Made by a program: the position numbers and the translations under genes. The notes below the pieces were generated by a model. That model made no database searches. It saw only the letters and a program-made list of their open reading frames with translations, and was not told the DNA's origin. Positions 1-12,178 of a stretch of DNA of 64,000 nt are shown here, piece by piece. The DNA is taken from NCBI GenBank assembly GCA_027924585.1, contig BSBM01000372.1, forward strand, positions 13,071,501 through 13,135,500, in the 5' to 3' direction. The stretch comes from Larix kaempferi (taxonomy: Eukaryota; Streptophyta; Pinopsida; Pinales; Pinaceae). How positions within the stretch are numbered: the first letter of the stretch is position 1; each line of letters opens with the position of its first letter.

Positions 1-639
1 GGGAGGAGTCTATTGCAAAGAGAAATGGGAAAGGGAGGATGAACTGGAGTGGATTAATTCAAAGAGGAGTAAAAGAGGTAAGGGATAGGGGAGGAGGGGA
101 AGGGATGGGGAAGATGAGGGCACAAGGGAAAAGGAGGGAAGAAAGTGGGAGTGACTACTCATATGGACTATTTAGGTCATGTAGGGAGTAGTGCCACCAA
201 TAGGCATGCCCCAAGATGTGGGTTTGGGGAGGGGGTTTTGTGGGAGGTAGCCCATGAGTAACAACTGTGAGGGGGGCCATGAAGGATTGGGGAAGACGTT
301 GCGACTGGGGCCATGTTGTAGTGGGTCTGCGGTGAGAAGTAGTCATGGGGGATGTGGTCGCGACGAGAATAGTTCAAGAATGAGAGATGTGGCTGCAATG
401 AGATGTGGTTACAAGGGAAGATTGTCTCGACAGGGGGGTTCCATGATGAGATGCGATCGCAATGGGAGAACAACCGGAATGGGTGATGAAGCTTGGGTCA
501 TGGGGGAGAAGGGGATGCTATGGGGGTAGGGTCCATGACGTCGACAATGAGGGTTGATCCACAAGGCAACTTCAGGAAAGGGGAGATTAGGTTTGTGTAT
601 GGGACCATGAGCTAGACGAGAATAAGAACATGAGCTGCA
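1..639. other. unassigned purine-rich stretch
   Basis: The first 150 bases are strongly G/A-rich on the plus strand, and the rest is GC-richer than the surroundings. Short open frames exist but have no recognisable domain. The right neighbour is the incomplete 5' LTR of a retrotransposon. The length of the matching 3' LTR predicts that LTR sequence should continue here, but I see no match. This may be another insertion or a rearranged end. Confidence 0.4.
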
Positions 640-3304
640 AGAGAGTTAGCTTGATGTACGCTTTGTCGAGGGCAAATTTGAAGGCATGCTTCATTATTTG
701 AGGCATTTGGGATTAAGGGCACATTGTTCAATTTTTTTTTCTAAATATTTGGAGGCAACCTCTTTACATAAGGAGATGCCAATTGGCATTGTTGATGTGA
801 TCAAATCCTCAAAGGAAAAGAGTTTTGCTTATGAAGATGACAAAATGTTTAATTCACTCAAAAGGGAAAAGGAGCAAACAACCTTCATTATAATATGCCT
901 AGAGCATATCATCTGGCAAGGAAAGAATGTAAAGGAGGAATGTGTTGCTTGGAACAGTGCCATGTGGCAATAAGAAAATTTGTATGGTCAAAGAAATGTC
1001 AATTTATGAAGAGCATTCAACTCCAAGGTAAAAATAATGATATGTCCGTTGCTTGATCATGAATCTACCCTCTTAAAGAGAAACATACCCTTCCAAGAGG
1101 GGCATATAAAAAATTCTAAATGTCTTTTCAAATATTGCACATTGTTTGAGGCATGTTCACATATTTACTTCTCTAAGAGGGGCCACACTAGTTACAAGAT
1201 TTCTAGCTGTCATTAATATTATGTTATTGAATAGGGTTTGGTTTGAAAGGTACCAATAAAGGAGAGGATTTATTTGCTAAAGGCATGGTTGGAAGATAGG
1301 GAATTCCCCTCCAAGTACTTAGTTGAATATCTTTGGGAGGATTGGAGGAAAGACAAGTCCAAGTTGAGGTTTCCATCTTTTTTGTATTTTTCAAGGGTTG
1401 ATTTGAAGGCTAGACATTACTCGAAGAAATTATTGTTGTAATCTTTGAAAAAGGAAAATTTGCTCCTATAAGAATACAAAGGTAGAGGTTTCACCTCCCT
1501 ACTGTTAAGTCTTGATCTTAATTCAAAATTATAGTAGTACTCAAAATCAATGAATAATCAAAAGCATAATCATTCACATGAGATAGAGTATTTACCTTGG
1601 GGAAACCTCTAATACTTGAGGGAGAAAACCCTAACAAAATATTCCTCAAAATATTGATAGATAGCAGAGAATGTCTTTACAATTAGCATATTACATCAAG
1701 CACCCCCGGTGCAATATCAGAGAGAAATACCAAGCACCCCTAGTACAATCATAAAGCAAGAGAGAATATGGAATAAGAGAACTTAGAATAATGTCCTACA
1801 CAAAACCAATTCACTGATTTTGGTCACATGCACAAAGAAAGTGAATTTCCTTCAAGAGAGAAGAGAATTCGCTCTCACATTGAATTCATCAGTCTTGTAT
1901 AACATATATATACCATACTTCTCATGCTTTGGATTCTATTTTTATCTTGTAACTTCAGGATGGACTCTCCCTTCATCTGGATGCTAGATCACTTAGTTAG
2001 GTGGCTAACTCAAGTGTCATCATGCAAGGGTCGTAACTCAAGTGTTGCAACTCAAGTGATGTCTTTTAGGTCAACTTAAGTGTTGGCATGCAAAAAACTT
2101 TAGTTAAATAGATCTTCTTTATTAACACTTAGTTAACTCTTTTAACTGAAGTACTTCTTGATAACATCACTGAAGTGAACAATTTGATTTCTTCTTTAAT
2201 TAACTGAAGTCTTTCTTGTTAACATCACAAAAGTTTAACAATTTGAGTTTTCTCTTATTTAACTGAAGTCTTTATCATTAATGAAGTGAGAAAATCAAGT
2301 TCTCTCTTATCTTATCACATCTTTTCTTTATCTCTTGTCTTATCTGCATGGTCCACATGTGCCAACTTTAATTTATCTATCATATCAAATATACTAAGGA
2401 TATTTTTCCAATGCTGTGATCATCTTGTTCTACTATTGTTCCAAGTGGTCATATGCTAAAGTAATTCACTCTAGAGGTGGCCAGTCACTAGAGGAGACTT
2501 AATAGCTCAACCATGGTTAGTATTACATCACACACCATTCATGCTTCAACATGCAAAGCATTACCTCAACACATGAGGATCTGTCTTGACACACAAGACC
2601 TTAGCCTTGACAAGCAAGACTGTACAACATCATCACTTTGACATACAAAGCACTTACGTCAACATATTAGGATTAGCATTTACATATAAGGTTGAGTCAT
2701 TCTTGAGTCCAACTCAAGAATCTACTCCAAGTTTCCTAAGTCCAACTCAAGATCTCTATGGCACTACCTTGACAAATGAGGCTCAATCTTGGTGCACAAT
2801 ATTGACTTGGAGAATGACTCATGATGTTGTAGATTTAACACCTATCTCTTGCTATAATCATTATTCATTATTTGGATATTGTTGTAGTTATTTTTGCATA
2901 TAGAGAGGTCACATTTGTCTTATCCTTGTTCATAGTTACACATTATTACTTGGCTATTTTGTACTTCTGAGGTGAAACCTTGGAAGTCCCCCCCTCTACT
3001 TTTTTGTATGTTGAAGAATATTCATGCCGTTAGTTAGAGAGTTTTCTTAATAGCATAACTATGCCTTTTAATTACATTCAAACCATCTCGTCCATTAGTC
3101 TTGTCCCCATATCCCAATTTGATAAGCATTGGTCTTGGTAAACTTAACCATCCATTTTATTTAAACAATTATAATTTTTTTTCAAGGGTTTCTCTCCTTC
3201 AACCAAAATAATGTTAGCCTATAGCAAGAGGAAGTATTTTTGTGGTGACATTAGGCAATCTTATTAAGTGCCCCTAGGATTGCACTTTGTTAAAGGACTT
3301 AATA
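640..3304 (+). repeat. incomplete 5' LTR of gag-only LTR retrotransposon 1
   Basis: Segments 640-1497 and 2846-3304 match 6462-7854 colinearly, for example around 790-850 against 6640-6700 and 3010-3150 against 7555-7700. The two blocks are separated by a 1.34-kb solo LTR. The right end is followed at once by a primer-binding-site-like sequence, which marks it as the 5' LTR. The left end cannot be aligned before about 640. Divergence from the 3' LTR is high by eye, so the element is old. Confidence 0.7.
1498..2845. mobile_element. solo LTR (1503-2840) inside the older 5' LTR
   Basis: The body starts TGTTAAGTC at 1503 and ends TTTAACA at 2840, giving the inverted TG...CA termini of an LTR. 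It is flanked by CCTAC (1498-1502) and CCTAT (2841-2845), a 5-bp target duplication with one transition. The intact counterpart at 7390-7410 lacks this 1.34 kb, which gives the empty site. No gag, pol or second LTR is present, so it is read as a solo LTR left by LTR-LTR recombination. It contains a 'ttaccttggggaaacct' stretch similar to one near 8330. Confidence 0.75.
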
Positions 3305-3307
3305 AAT

Positions 3308-3325
3308 TGGTACCGTTGCTAGGGA
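3308..3325 (+). other. primer-binding site, tRNA-Asp type (element 1)
   Basis: TGGTACCGTTGCTAGGGA lies 3-4 bases after the 5' LTR. It resembles the complement of the plant tRNA-Asp 3' end (TGGCGCCGTTGCCGGGGA), a primer known for Athila-type Ty3/gypsy elements. The assignment rests on memory of the tRNA sequence. Confidence 0.65.
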
Positions 3326-3742
3326 CAAAGTCCATTTCTCAAGAGTCAATACATCGACTACAATGATTTTTTAATGAGGATTTTCTTTAAGATCTTTTTC
3401 TCATCTAGCGACTCCACAAGAGAACAAAGCCATGCTCCATAGGATTTTGGATTAGCATGTTGTTTAAAGAGGTGAGGACATCCAATAGTGTTTGAAGGCA
3501 TTTAAAGACTTTCTTGGGGACACCACTAATATGGAAAAGAGGTACCTGTTTTTAAAATTCCCTGTTAGAGTTTCAATTTGAAGAAAGATGGATTTTGTGA
3601 TCGAGTTGTATCCCCCTTTGGAACTTTTATTATTGAGGTTTTCACTTGTGCATGCCCTAACTCAAACAAGAGTTTTCCACAATTTAATGGAGACATTGAC
3701 ACCTCCATGATGTAACATATTCTTGCATTCTACAAGATTTTT

Positions 3743-3924
3743 TGCATGGAGGGTGTCTTATGTAATGGTTTTTCCATGTGGGTTTTTTTGCACACCTTTA
3801 AAGGAAGGGTATTAACATGGTTTGAATATCTGCATAAGAGAAGCACTTCCTCTTGAAAGGTGTTCGAAACAGTTTTCAAAAATAGACAGGGCAACGAGAA
3901 ATCAATGATGTAACAAATGAACCC
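3743..3924 (+). pseudogene. gag fragment (retrotransposon capsid), decayed
   Basis: The frame reads through FKGRVLTWFEYLHK and KVFETVFKNRQGNEKSM. This is the pattern of the plant Retrotrans_gag domain, in which a Leu/Ala-x-x-Trp-Phe/Tyr core is followed by a Trp and an F-x-x-x-F segment. An in-frame stop sits where the family usually has a tryptophan (near 3855), and stops also flank the segment. It is a remnant of the structural protein that packages retrotransposon RNA. Confidence 0.55.
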
Positions 3925-5076
3925 GTGTCCTTTGATAAAGATCCTAAATTGATTGATGAACCACATGATATGCGTGTTTTTGTAATGTTTGGTATGAAAA
4001 GAAGGAAATATAATATCTAATGCTTGTGTTTCATAGAAACCCCGCAGTGGTGTTACTAGCTGAAGTAAAGGACAAAATTGAATATTTGAATGCCCTTCTT
4101 AATCAATGCTGGAATGCCTTTCTCATGCAAGGGTGTGATATCATTACAATGTGCTTCTTTTAGAAAAAGAATAAGAATGATGTATTCATGAAAAATTTCA
4201 TGATCAAGATCATGTTCATGAAGTGCATCATTGAAGTCTCCAAAAATGTTTTCTTTTGGATTTGCAACATGCTCTTCACCTTCCAGTGCACAATTTCCTC
4301 CATCCAAGACAAAGGTTTGGTAAGTAGGTTATGTTCTTTTTCAAACTCTGAATTTTATGATAAATCCCTTGATAATTTGAAGATGATAGATGTTGTAGAG
4401 AAACCCTTGGAAGAACAAAAAATTGTAGGTGCTTACATTGGCTCATGTGATGAAAACATGGAAGCTAAGAGGATGATGGTGTGTGCCCTGTTGTTGTTAT
4501 TGGGAGACACAGATACTATGTTGGATTGATGATTTAATCGTAGAGATCCCATATATTGCACATATGGTGAGGTCTTGATGGAGGAAGACATAAAATTGCA
4601 CATTCCATTTTCAACCACCGTTGGGAAACACTAATGGTGCATGGAGAGGGAATTGTAGATCCTATTTCCTTTTATCATGGGCAACCAAAATATGTTGAGG
4701 TATGTGATCTATCTTCTATTGTTGATCAACATCCATATGTCCTCATTAATGGGGCATAAATTTTGCATCATAAGAAATATTATCATCACATTAAACATGT
4801 AATTATTTTCCTACCATTGATATCTTCGACTTATACCCTCTATATGTACAAAAATTCAACAAGACGTGTTTTCAAAGCTACAATATATTTGGAACAACAT
4901 CATGCACAATATTTGACATATGCGGCAACATTTTTCAATCTTCCAACGAAGGCATCAAGCCATCTGTCATAAACTGATTTTTTTTTCTAGATTTGATTTT
5001 TAATTACATGCATCATGCTAAGGTTTGATAAAGGGCAACATTTTTTTTGTTCGATCCCCAGTGGAGTCGCCAGTTT

Positions 5077-7854
5077 TGTTGTTAGGAAAAATTTCCTAAG
5101 GGTTGGGGTTCACAGAGGCCACCGACATACTATAACAATCAAGTAGACATCAAGATATTTGCAGAGAACAAGATATACATAAGGGTTTCAAAGAAAAGAG
5201 CCAAGTACCTTATACCAATGAAGGTTGATCCTAACTCTTTAATACTCAATATTTGCTCCAAACTCTTGCTCTAAGACCTGCAATACAAACGTGACCTTCC
5301 TCAAATATTTTGAATACATATGGGTTAATAATCATGAGAAAGATGAAAGGGTATTTCGAGAAGGAGTTAGTTAGGACAGGTAGGGAGGTTAGGGAACCAA
5401 CCCTAACTTTCTCTAATTCAAATTTCTTTTTTATTTTTCATTATTTTGGAGGAAGACGTAGGTGAAAGACATACCACTCACATGTTAAGCGCGAGATTGC
5501 TGAAGGCAACATGCATGTGTAAATTTTTAGGGAAACATGCTAGTTGTAAAGGGATAAACTGGAAAATCAAGGAATGACTAGGGCCACATGCATCAATAGC
5601 AAATCTAGGCTCTTCCATTAATAGTGTCCTTTTTTGTGAGCAAAAACTCAATATCGTCACGGACAAAGAAGTATCCTTCACCTTTATGACCTCACCTCAA
5701 TTTTCAGCTATACAATGACAAAGATTCCAACCTATTCTTGCAGGTTTTTTGATGTAAGCCTTGTTTTGGTTTGTCACCAAACACAAGGGAAGAGCTCGTG
5801 TTTTTGTTGAAACTTTTTCACTTCCTTATGACCTCATGAAAGTGTTTTATCTATTTCAATTGTCGATGAACACTAGTGATACAATGGTTGCATTGCCTCT
5901 TTGATTTCACTTAATGTTGCATCTTCTTGTTGTAGAGTAGGGTAGGAAGAATAAATTGAATGTTCATGAACAATAGCTTTCATTTACACCATACTCCCTT
6001 TGGAATTTTGGTCTCAGACTCTCATGCCTTATTTGTAAACCATTTTGAGAATGAGTAATTAGATGAACATTCTCAAGTCTTTAATAAATTGGAATTTGAG
6101 ACATTCCATAGCATGCGACGGGGACGTGAAGTTTTTTATACATCCCATCACAGAAAACCATCCCTTTGATTCACCTTGTAGATACATAATACATATATTG
6201 TGGAGTTCTCTCGCACCTACAAGGGATTGGAGTTCTCTCGCACCTGCAAGGGAATGTAGTCCCCATGTGGATCCAAATGTTACCCCCATTGAAAATGCAT
6301 CACTTAATTTGAATGATCAATGGGGTTTCTTCTCTCACCAAGCACAATAGAAGATTCTTGGAGGTTAGTGGCAGTTACAGGTTGCAAGAATATTTGGAGA
6401 CCATGTACCTTATTCTAGTTTCCCTAAGCACCATTTATCATCAGGTGGAAGAATAAAAGTGTTTGTTGGCTTGATACGAGCTTTGATGGAGGCTTATTGC
6501 CATGAGTTTTCATTAGGGCACACTTGACATATATTTGGAAACATACCTCGCATTTTGAGGTATTTGGGGGTGAGGACACAATGTTCAAGGCTTTTTCTAC
6601 ATATTAGGAAGCAAACTCTTTCCATGAGGAGATTCCATGTAGCATCGTTGACATGAATCATGATCAAATCCTCAAAGGAGAGGGTTTCGCTTATGAATAT
6701 GACAAGTGGTGTTATGGACCTGTTTTATTCACTAAAGGAAAAAGGAGCAAATGGCCTACTTTGACATGTTTCAAGGAGAACACATTGCTTGGAATGGTGC
6801 CATTTGGTGCTAAAAAACATTTGTATGGTCAAAGAAAGGTCACTTGATGTGAAGCATTCTAGTCCAAAGGTAAACAAATGATATTTTGGGTGTTTGATAA
6901 TGAATCTACCCTCTTAAAGAGTGAAAAACCCTTCAAGGAAGCATCTAAGACAATCTAAAGGGTCTTTTTGAAACATTACACATTCTTCAAGGCATGTTAC
7001 ACATATTTGAAGTAGCTACCTCAAGGAGAAGTTAACACATTTCAATTTGAGATTAAATCAAACCCTATAAGCTACTTTAAGAGGAGCACCCTAGTTCTAA
7101 GGTTTCTAGCTCTCTTTAATATTATTTTATTGATCAGGGTTTTGTTTGAAAGGTATAAATGATTAAATAATTTATTTGTGCAAGGAATGGTTAGAAGATA
7201 GTGAATTTCCCTCCAAGAATGTAGTCAAATATATTTGGGAGGATTGGAGGAAAAATAAGTCCAAGTTGAGGCTTCCATCTTTGTTCTATTTTTCATGGAT
7301 TTGTTTGATGGTTAGAAATTAATAATTAGTCACACAAATTGTTGGTGTAATATTTGAATAAGGGAAATGTTGCTCCAATAAGATGTTAGGGTAGAGGTTT
7401 ACACCCTCCCTATCTCTTGCTTTTTTAAACCATTGTTCATCTTAAGAATATTCTTGTTATTTATGCACATTGACAAGTTGTGGTTGTCTTTTTGTTGTTC
7501 ATAGTTGTATGTTATTATTGATCATTTTGTACTTGTTGTGAGGTGTGCATATTGAAGAAGATTCATGTGGTTAGTTAGAGTGTACAGTTAATAACATAGC
7601 TATGCCTTTTCGTTATATTCAAACCCTCTTGTGCATTGGTCTTAACTTTATAACCCAATTGGATGGGCACTCTTCTTGGTAAACACTACCATCCATTTTG
7701 TCCAAAGAAAGATTACAAAATAATATTTTCTAGGATTTCACCCCTTGAACGCAAAAAGAACCCATCTAAAGCAAGAGGATGTATTGTCATGGTGACATTG
7801 GACAATCTTCCTAGGTACCCCTAAGGTTGCACTTTGTTAAAGTACTATGTAACA
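5077..7854 (+). repeat. 3' LTR of retrotransposon 1
   Basis: This 2.78-kb repeat starts TGTTGTTAGG, directly after the conserved 'gatccccagtggagtcg' junction, and ends TGTAACA. Its right half matches 640-1497 and 2846-3304. The target duplication cannot be tested because the 5' end of the element is outside the window or rearranged. Short open frames inside (6063-6350, 6653-6847) look like chance frames. Confidence 0.65.
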
Positions 7855-8534
7855 TTGAAGTACACGTTTGGGATGTAACACAACATAATACAAGCACACA
7901 AGTTGTGAACTAAGAATCAAACATAATATATCAACCATGTTAGGCCTTTGTAGAACTATAGAATTACAAACAAAGTTAGCAACCAAACCCCTAACAAAAG
8001 GTCATTACTCTTAGATGCTTACAAATCCATACTAGATTCCCTTCCTTCCATTGTTTCATGTAATCATGAAGACCTCACGGTGAATTAAAAATACCTTAAA
8101 AAATACCTATTAAGGAAACCTAACATAATATAAGAAAACAAGTTGACTTGGAAAACAAGATCCATTATATAAATAACATCATGGTGTTGATGTTATTAAC
8201 TTAGCAGTATAATTTTAATCTCTTTCAACTTAATTCATAATTCATTTCATCCCACAATTATAGCATCATTCATTTGCAGTGGAAAATAAAACAAGATCAC
8301 TGAAAGAATAACCATGCATAAGAGACACAAAGATTTATCTTGGGAAACCCTAAAGGGAGAAAACCTATCAAACTTTTCTCAGAAGAAATTAATCCAATAC
8401 AAGAACAATACCAATCATTAAGTTGAACCTTAGCACAATATAGGTTCGACTTCCTTCACAATAAACCCTAGCGAGGGTAGATAGCCTTCTAAGAGGATAT
8501 AAGAAACCCAAAAATTATGCTTCAAATCAAGAAC
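7855..8534. other. unassigned spacer
   Basis: No coding frame or RNA gene is visible. A stretch near 8330-8400 (cttgggaaaccctaaaggg, then agaaaacc) resembles 1600-1650 inside the solo LTR at 1503-2840, so part of this may be a decayed LTR. Confidence 0.4.
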
Positions 8535-10130
8535 GAATCGTGCCAACCAAGTTTGACCTTGGTTTGCCGTCAATTCCTAAACAGGTTAATCACTATATGA
8601 GAGAATCAACACCCAACTAAAACTTAAACTAAACATAAATTTTAAGTGATAGTTTCTTCAGTCGTTCAGGAACCAATTGAACTATTCACTAAAACTTGAT
8701 GATAGAATTCTTTTATTTACTATTTTGTGCCATTAAATCATGGCCTATGCTATTTATTAGATTTGAAGGCTTAACATAGCCATAATTTTGTTTTTTAACA
8801 CAATAACTCCATGAAATTTCGACAAATATTCATGGAGGATTTTAACTCTTCATTAATTTCTTTAAATGAAAAATGCAGGAATTTCCATGATAACCTAAAA
8901 TGATTGAATTTCCTCTAGCTTCTCCTTTAATGGGTTTTACATTCTATTTTGCACTTTTTAATTCAAATTAAGAATGATTAATGCCAACCATGTTTGATCT
9001 TGGTTTGTTGTTGACTCCTAAAAAAGGTTATTCACTATATGGGAGAACCAATACCCAATCAAAGCATACATTTTAAGTGATAGTTTCTTCAGTCATAAGG
9101 AAATAATTGAACTATTCACTAATAACTCAATGGTATAATATTTTTCATTCTTATTTTGTGCAATTAAATATTGGTCTATGCGATTTATTAAATTTGAAGT
9201 ATTAACAGAGCCAATGTTCCATTTCTTAACACAAAAACTACATGAAATGTCGATAAATATACATGGAAGATTTTAACTCATCATTAAATTCTTTATATGG
9301 AAAACTGCAAGAATTTCCATGATAACCTGAAATGATTGCTCCAAAAAAAGTGTCATGTGGGCCTCAGTATAAAATTTCAAAATGGCAATTCACAACAATA
9401 TATTGTTAATTAAATCATCAAGCTTTGAAGTACAAAAAAACAGACCAGTTCCAACTAATGCACATTATGAACACATTAAGTATTATGTGGGAAGATGGAA
9501 TTTGTATCAACAAAGATCTTTGAAGCCAAAATGTTTCAATTTATATGATACAATTTCCAAATGCACCTCAATAGATATTAAAATTACAAAGCAAACATTC
9601 TCAATAATTTAAATGTTATTGATAACTTGATGGTATAATCTTTTTAATTCCTTTTTTGTGCCGTTAAATCTTAGTCTATACTATTTATTAGATTTGAAGG
9701 CTTAACATAGCATCGTTCTGTCTTTTTTTTAACATAAAAACTACATGAAATGTTGACAAATATTCATGGAAGATTCTAACTCATCATCAATTTCTTTAAA
9801 TGGAAAAGCAAGAATTTCCATGATTACCTGAAATGATTGTTCTAGAAAAAGTGCCATGTGGGCCCAATATAAAATTTTAGAATGACAATTCAAAAAAATA
9901 TATTGTTCATCAAATCATCAAGCTTTGGAGTACAAAAAGCGGACCAATTCCAACTAATGCACATTATGGACACATTCAATATTATGTGGGAACTTAGAAT
10001 TTGTCATCAACAAATATCTTTGAAGCCAAAGTGTTTCCACTAATATGATACAATTTCCAAATTGTACCTCAATAGATATTGGAATTACAAAGCAACCAAT
10101 CTCAATAATTTAAATGTTATTGAAAATTTG
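8535..10130 (+). repeat. three degenerate tandem copies of a ~0.5-kb unit
   Basis: Blocks 8535-8920, 8979-9620 and 9621-10130 share long stretches in the same order. Examples are 'gatagtttcttcagtc', 'tttattagatttgaag', 'aatttccatgataacct' and, in the last two, 'tcatcaagctttg'. The second and third copies are offset by about 500 bases and the first and second by about 435. No coding potential is seen. The unit could be a satellite-like tandem duplication or a decayed element body. Confidence 0.7.
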
Positions 10131-12173
10131 TAAACACAACATGATGTCATATCGCCAATTTCTATAGTACTTTGTTTTATTTTATATTGCTTTAGGAACT
10201 AGGACTCTTAATTATATATTCCCATGCCTAAATGTAAGAAACCTATTAATTATTGTTACCTATCTCTAATTCTCAATTATGTCGCATTGTAGTTTATTCT
10301 CTAATATATAAAGGGTCTATCAATCATAACTACTTGTCTCTAATTCTAAATTGAACTGTACTATGGCTCAAGATTGCTAAGAGGACCGACTCTTAATAAT
10401 GCCTACTTGTATCTAATTATCAGTTGTACTACATCACATTTTTCCCAGGGGAACTAGAACTTTGTTATTTCCTTGTGTCTAATTTTCATCTTCTTGTATC
10501 TTACTCTCCTGATTGTGTACTGTATCTAAACCCTCAAATTTGATACAGTGAAAATAAGCTTGGCATGTCGTAAATTAGAGGCCACTGCCTCACTACTTAT
10601 TTTCTGGCCTTGGCTTGTATTTACCAGGTTTTATCACATCGGCAATTAGCAATCTATAAGAATATTGAACATAAAGGAAAAATGCGAATACTAAAAGCTA
10701 CAACAAACTAATAGATACATAAACTAATTGTTAGAAACAACGACTTCAAATTGACTCATTTCTTTGGTAGGGGGGTTGTTTGTTATGCCTTAGCACCTTG
10801 GATTGGATTTCAATGGCCCCTATTTCACGAAGTATTGCTTTAACATATTGGCAAGTATCATGTAGGTAACTAGCCAGGTCCAGAAAGCTATAAGTATAAA
10901 TAATAGTGCATAAATAAACCAGCCAAGGAAAGTAAGACAGTGAAACCTGGCTAGAGGCAAAGCATTTCTTCCACATAGAGAAATAGGTATTGAAGGTGTT
11001 TATTTCACAAAGGAAAATTGGTTGTATTTCTTTTACATGTATAAATTGTAAGTTTATTGTTTCTTAAATGTGAAAAAACTTTTATAATTTCGGTAACTAA
11101 TAGGCTAGGAATGGGAAGCAAGAAGTTGTAGTGCATAAAGAAATAAAGCCAAGTGTCGTCGTTCATACCCCAAACTCACTATAGGCTGTTACTAGAAATT
11201 GCCCCAAAAGGTGCAAAGGAATGCCAAAAGGAAAAAAAAACGGAAAGTAAAGTAGATGTGATGAAGTGAAAAAGAGAGCAGTAGTTTTGTGTGAATAATA
11301 ATTGATAAAGGTGATCAATTGTCATTAAATGCAACTTTACAAAGTGAGTTAGAGTACATTAAAAACAAAAATTAGTTTCATCCTTTCTTTTCATTATTGT
11401 TCAAGATCAAAATGGATCCTTTATCTAGAAAATGAATCGTTTAGGTCAAGATTAATTTCAGGCATCCATATTGAGGATTGCAAGAAACCAATGTGTCCCT
11501 ACTACATATGATTAAATGATGTCATCCTATCCTCTTTCGGTAGAAAAACAATGGAAAGTACCCATAAAGTATTCCCATTCTCTTATATTTCACCTTTGTG
11601 AAATAAGGGTGAGGTTTATCCCCATTGTCCCTGTAATTCACTTCAACTAGGATAAGGGAGGTTTTATGAAAGAAAAATTGAAAGTTGGCATCCTTATCAG
11701 CAACTATGGTGTGTATGGCTAGATCCAATTAGAAAAAAATTGTAATACCGGCTCATTCCAAAAATATTCACACATAACAACACCAACAAAAATGCAAAAT
11801 TTTATGGTAATGTACAAGAAATCTCAATTTGAAAATATATTATTCAAATGGTGGATTCCTCTATCTATTTTTGTAACAATGCACATTTGCTCAAAATATA
11901 ATATGAATTGTTAACGAAAGATGGGGCTACAACATCATGAAATTGTATTACAAACTCAATCTCTCAAACACACCAAATTGTAGTGATTATTCTACATAAA
12001 TATATATACCCAAATCCATTTAGATGATTGTATTGTTTCCTAGTAAGCCGCAGGTCCTGGACAATGAAAGGAAACTAAACCGATAAATTCCTCCCATGTG
12101 CATACTCTTGTTATCCTTGAAGAATCCACTCCTTGTGCTGAAAATAAAAAATGAATCGAGAAATCAAGGCTTG
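10131..12173. other. unassigned AT-rich spacer
   Basis: The region has loosely repeated 'tctaattctcaatt'-like words around 10200-10500 and no coding frame with recognisable features. The frames at 10746-10976 and 11522-11728 are short and isolated. Its right edge is the CATAG target site of the next retrotransposon. Confidence 0.4.
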
Positions 12174-12178
12174 CATAG

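Larger units (their letters stand above)
3305..5076 (+). mobile_element. internal region of gag-only LTR retrotransposon 1
   Basis: About 1.77 kb lies between the two LTRs. It opens with the primer site, then CTAGCGACTCCAC (3405-3417). It closes with GTGGAGTCGCCAG (5061-5073), almost the exact reverse complement, four bases before the 3' LTR. Only a decayed gag segment is recognisable. No protease, reverse transcriptase, RNase H or integrase motif can be seen in any frame, and there is too little room for a pol gene. An open frame at 4188-4529 has no recognisable domain. Confidence 0.65.

Noticed and set aside
254-529. 91-codon plus-strand ORF in the purine-rich start
   Set aside because: Low-complexity Gly/Arg/Met composition and no domain; likely a by-product of G-rich sequence.
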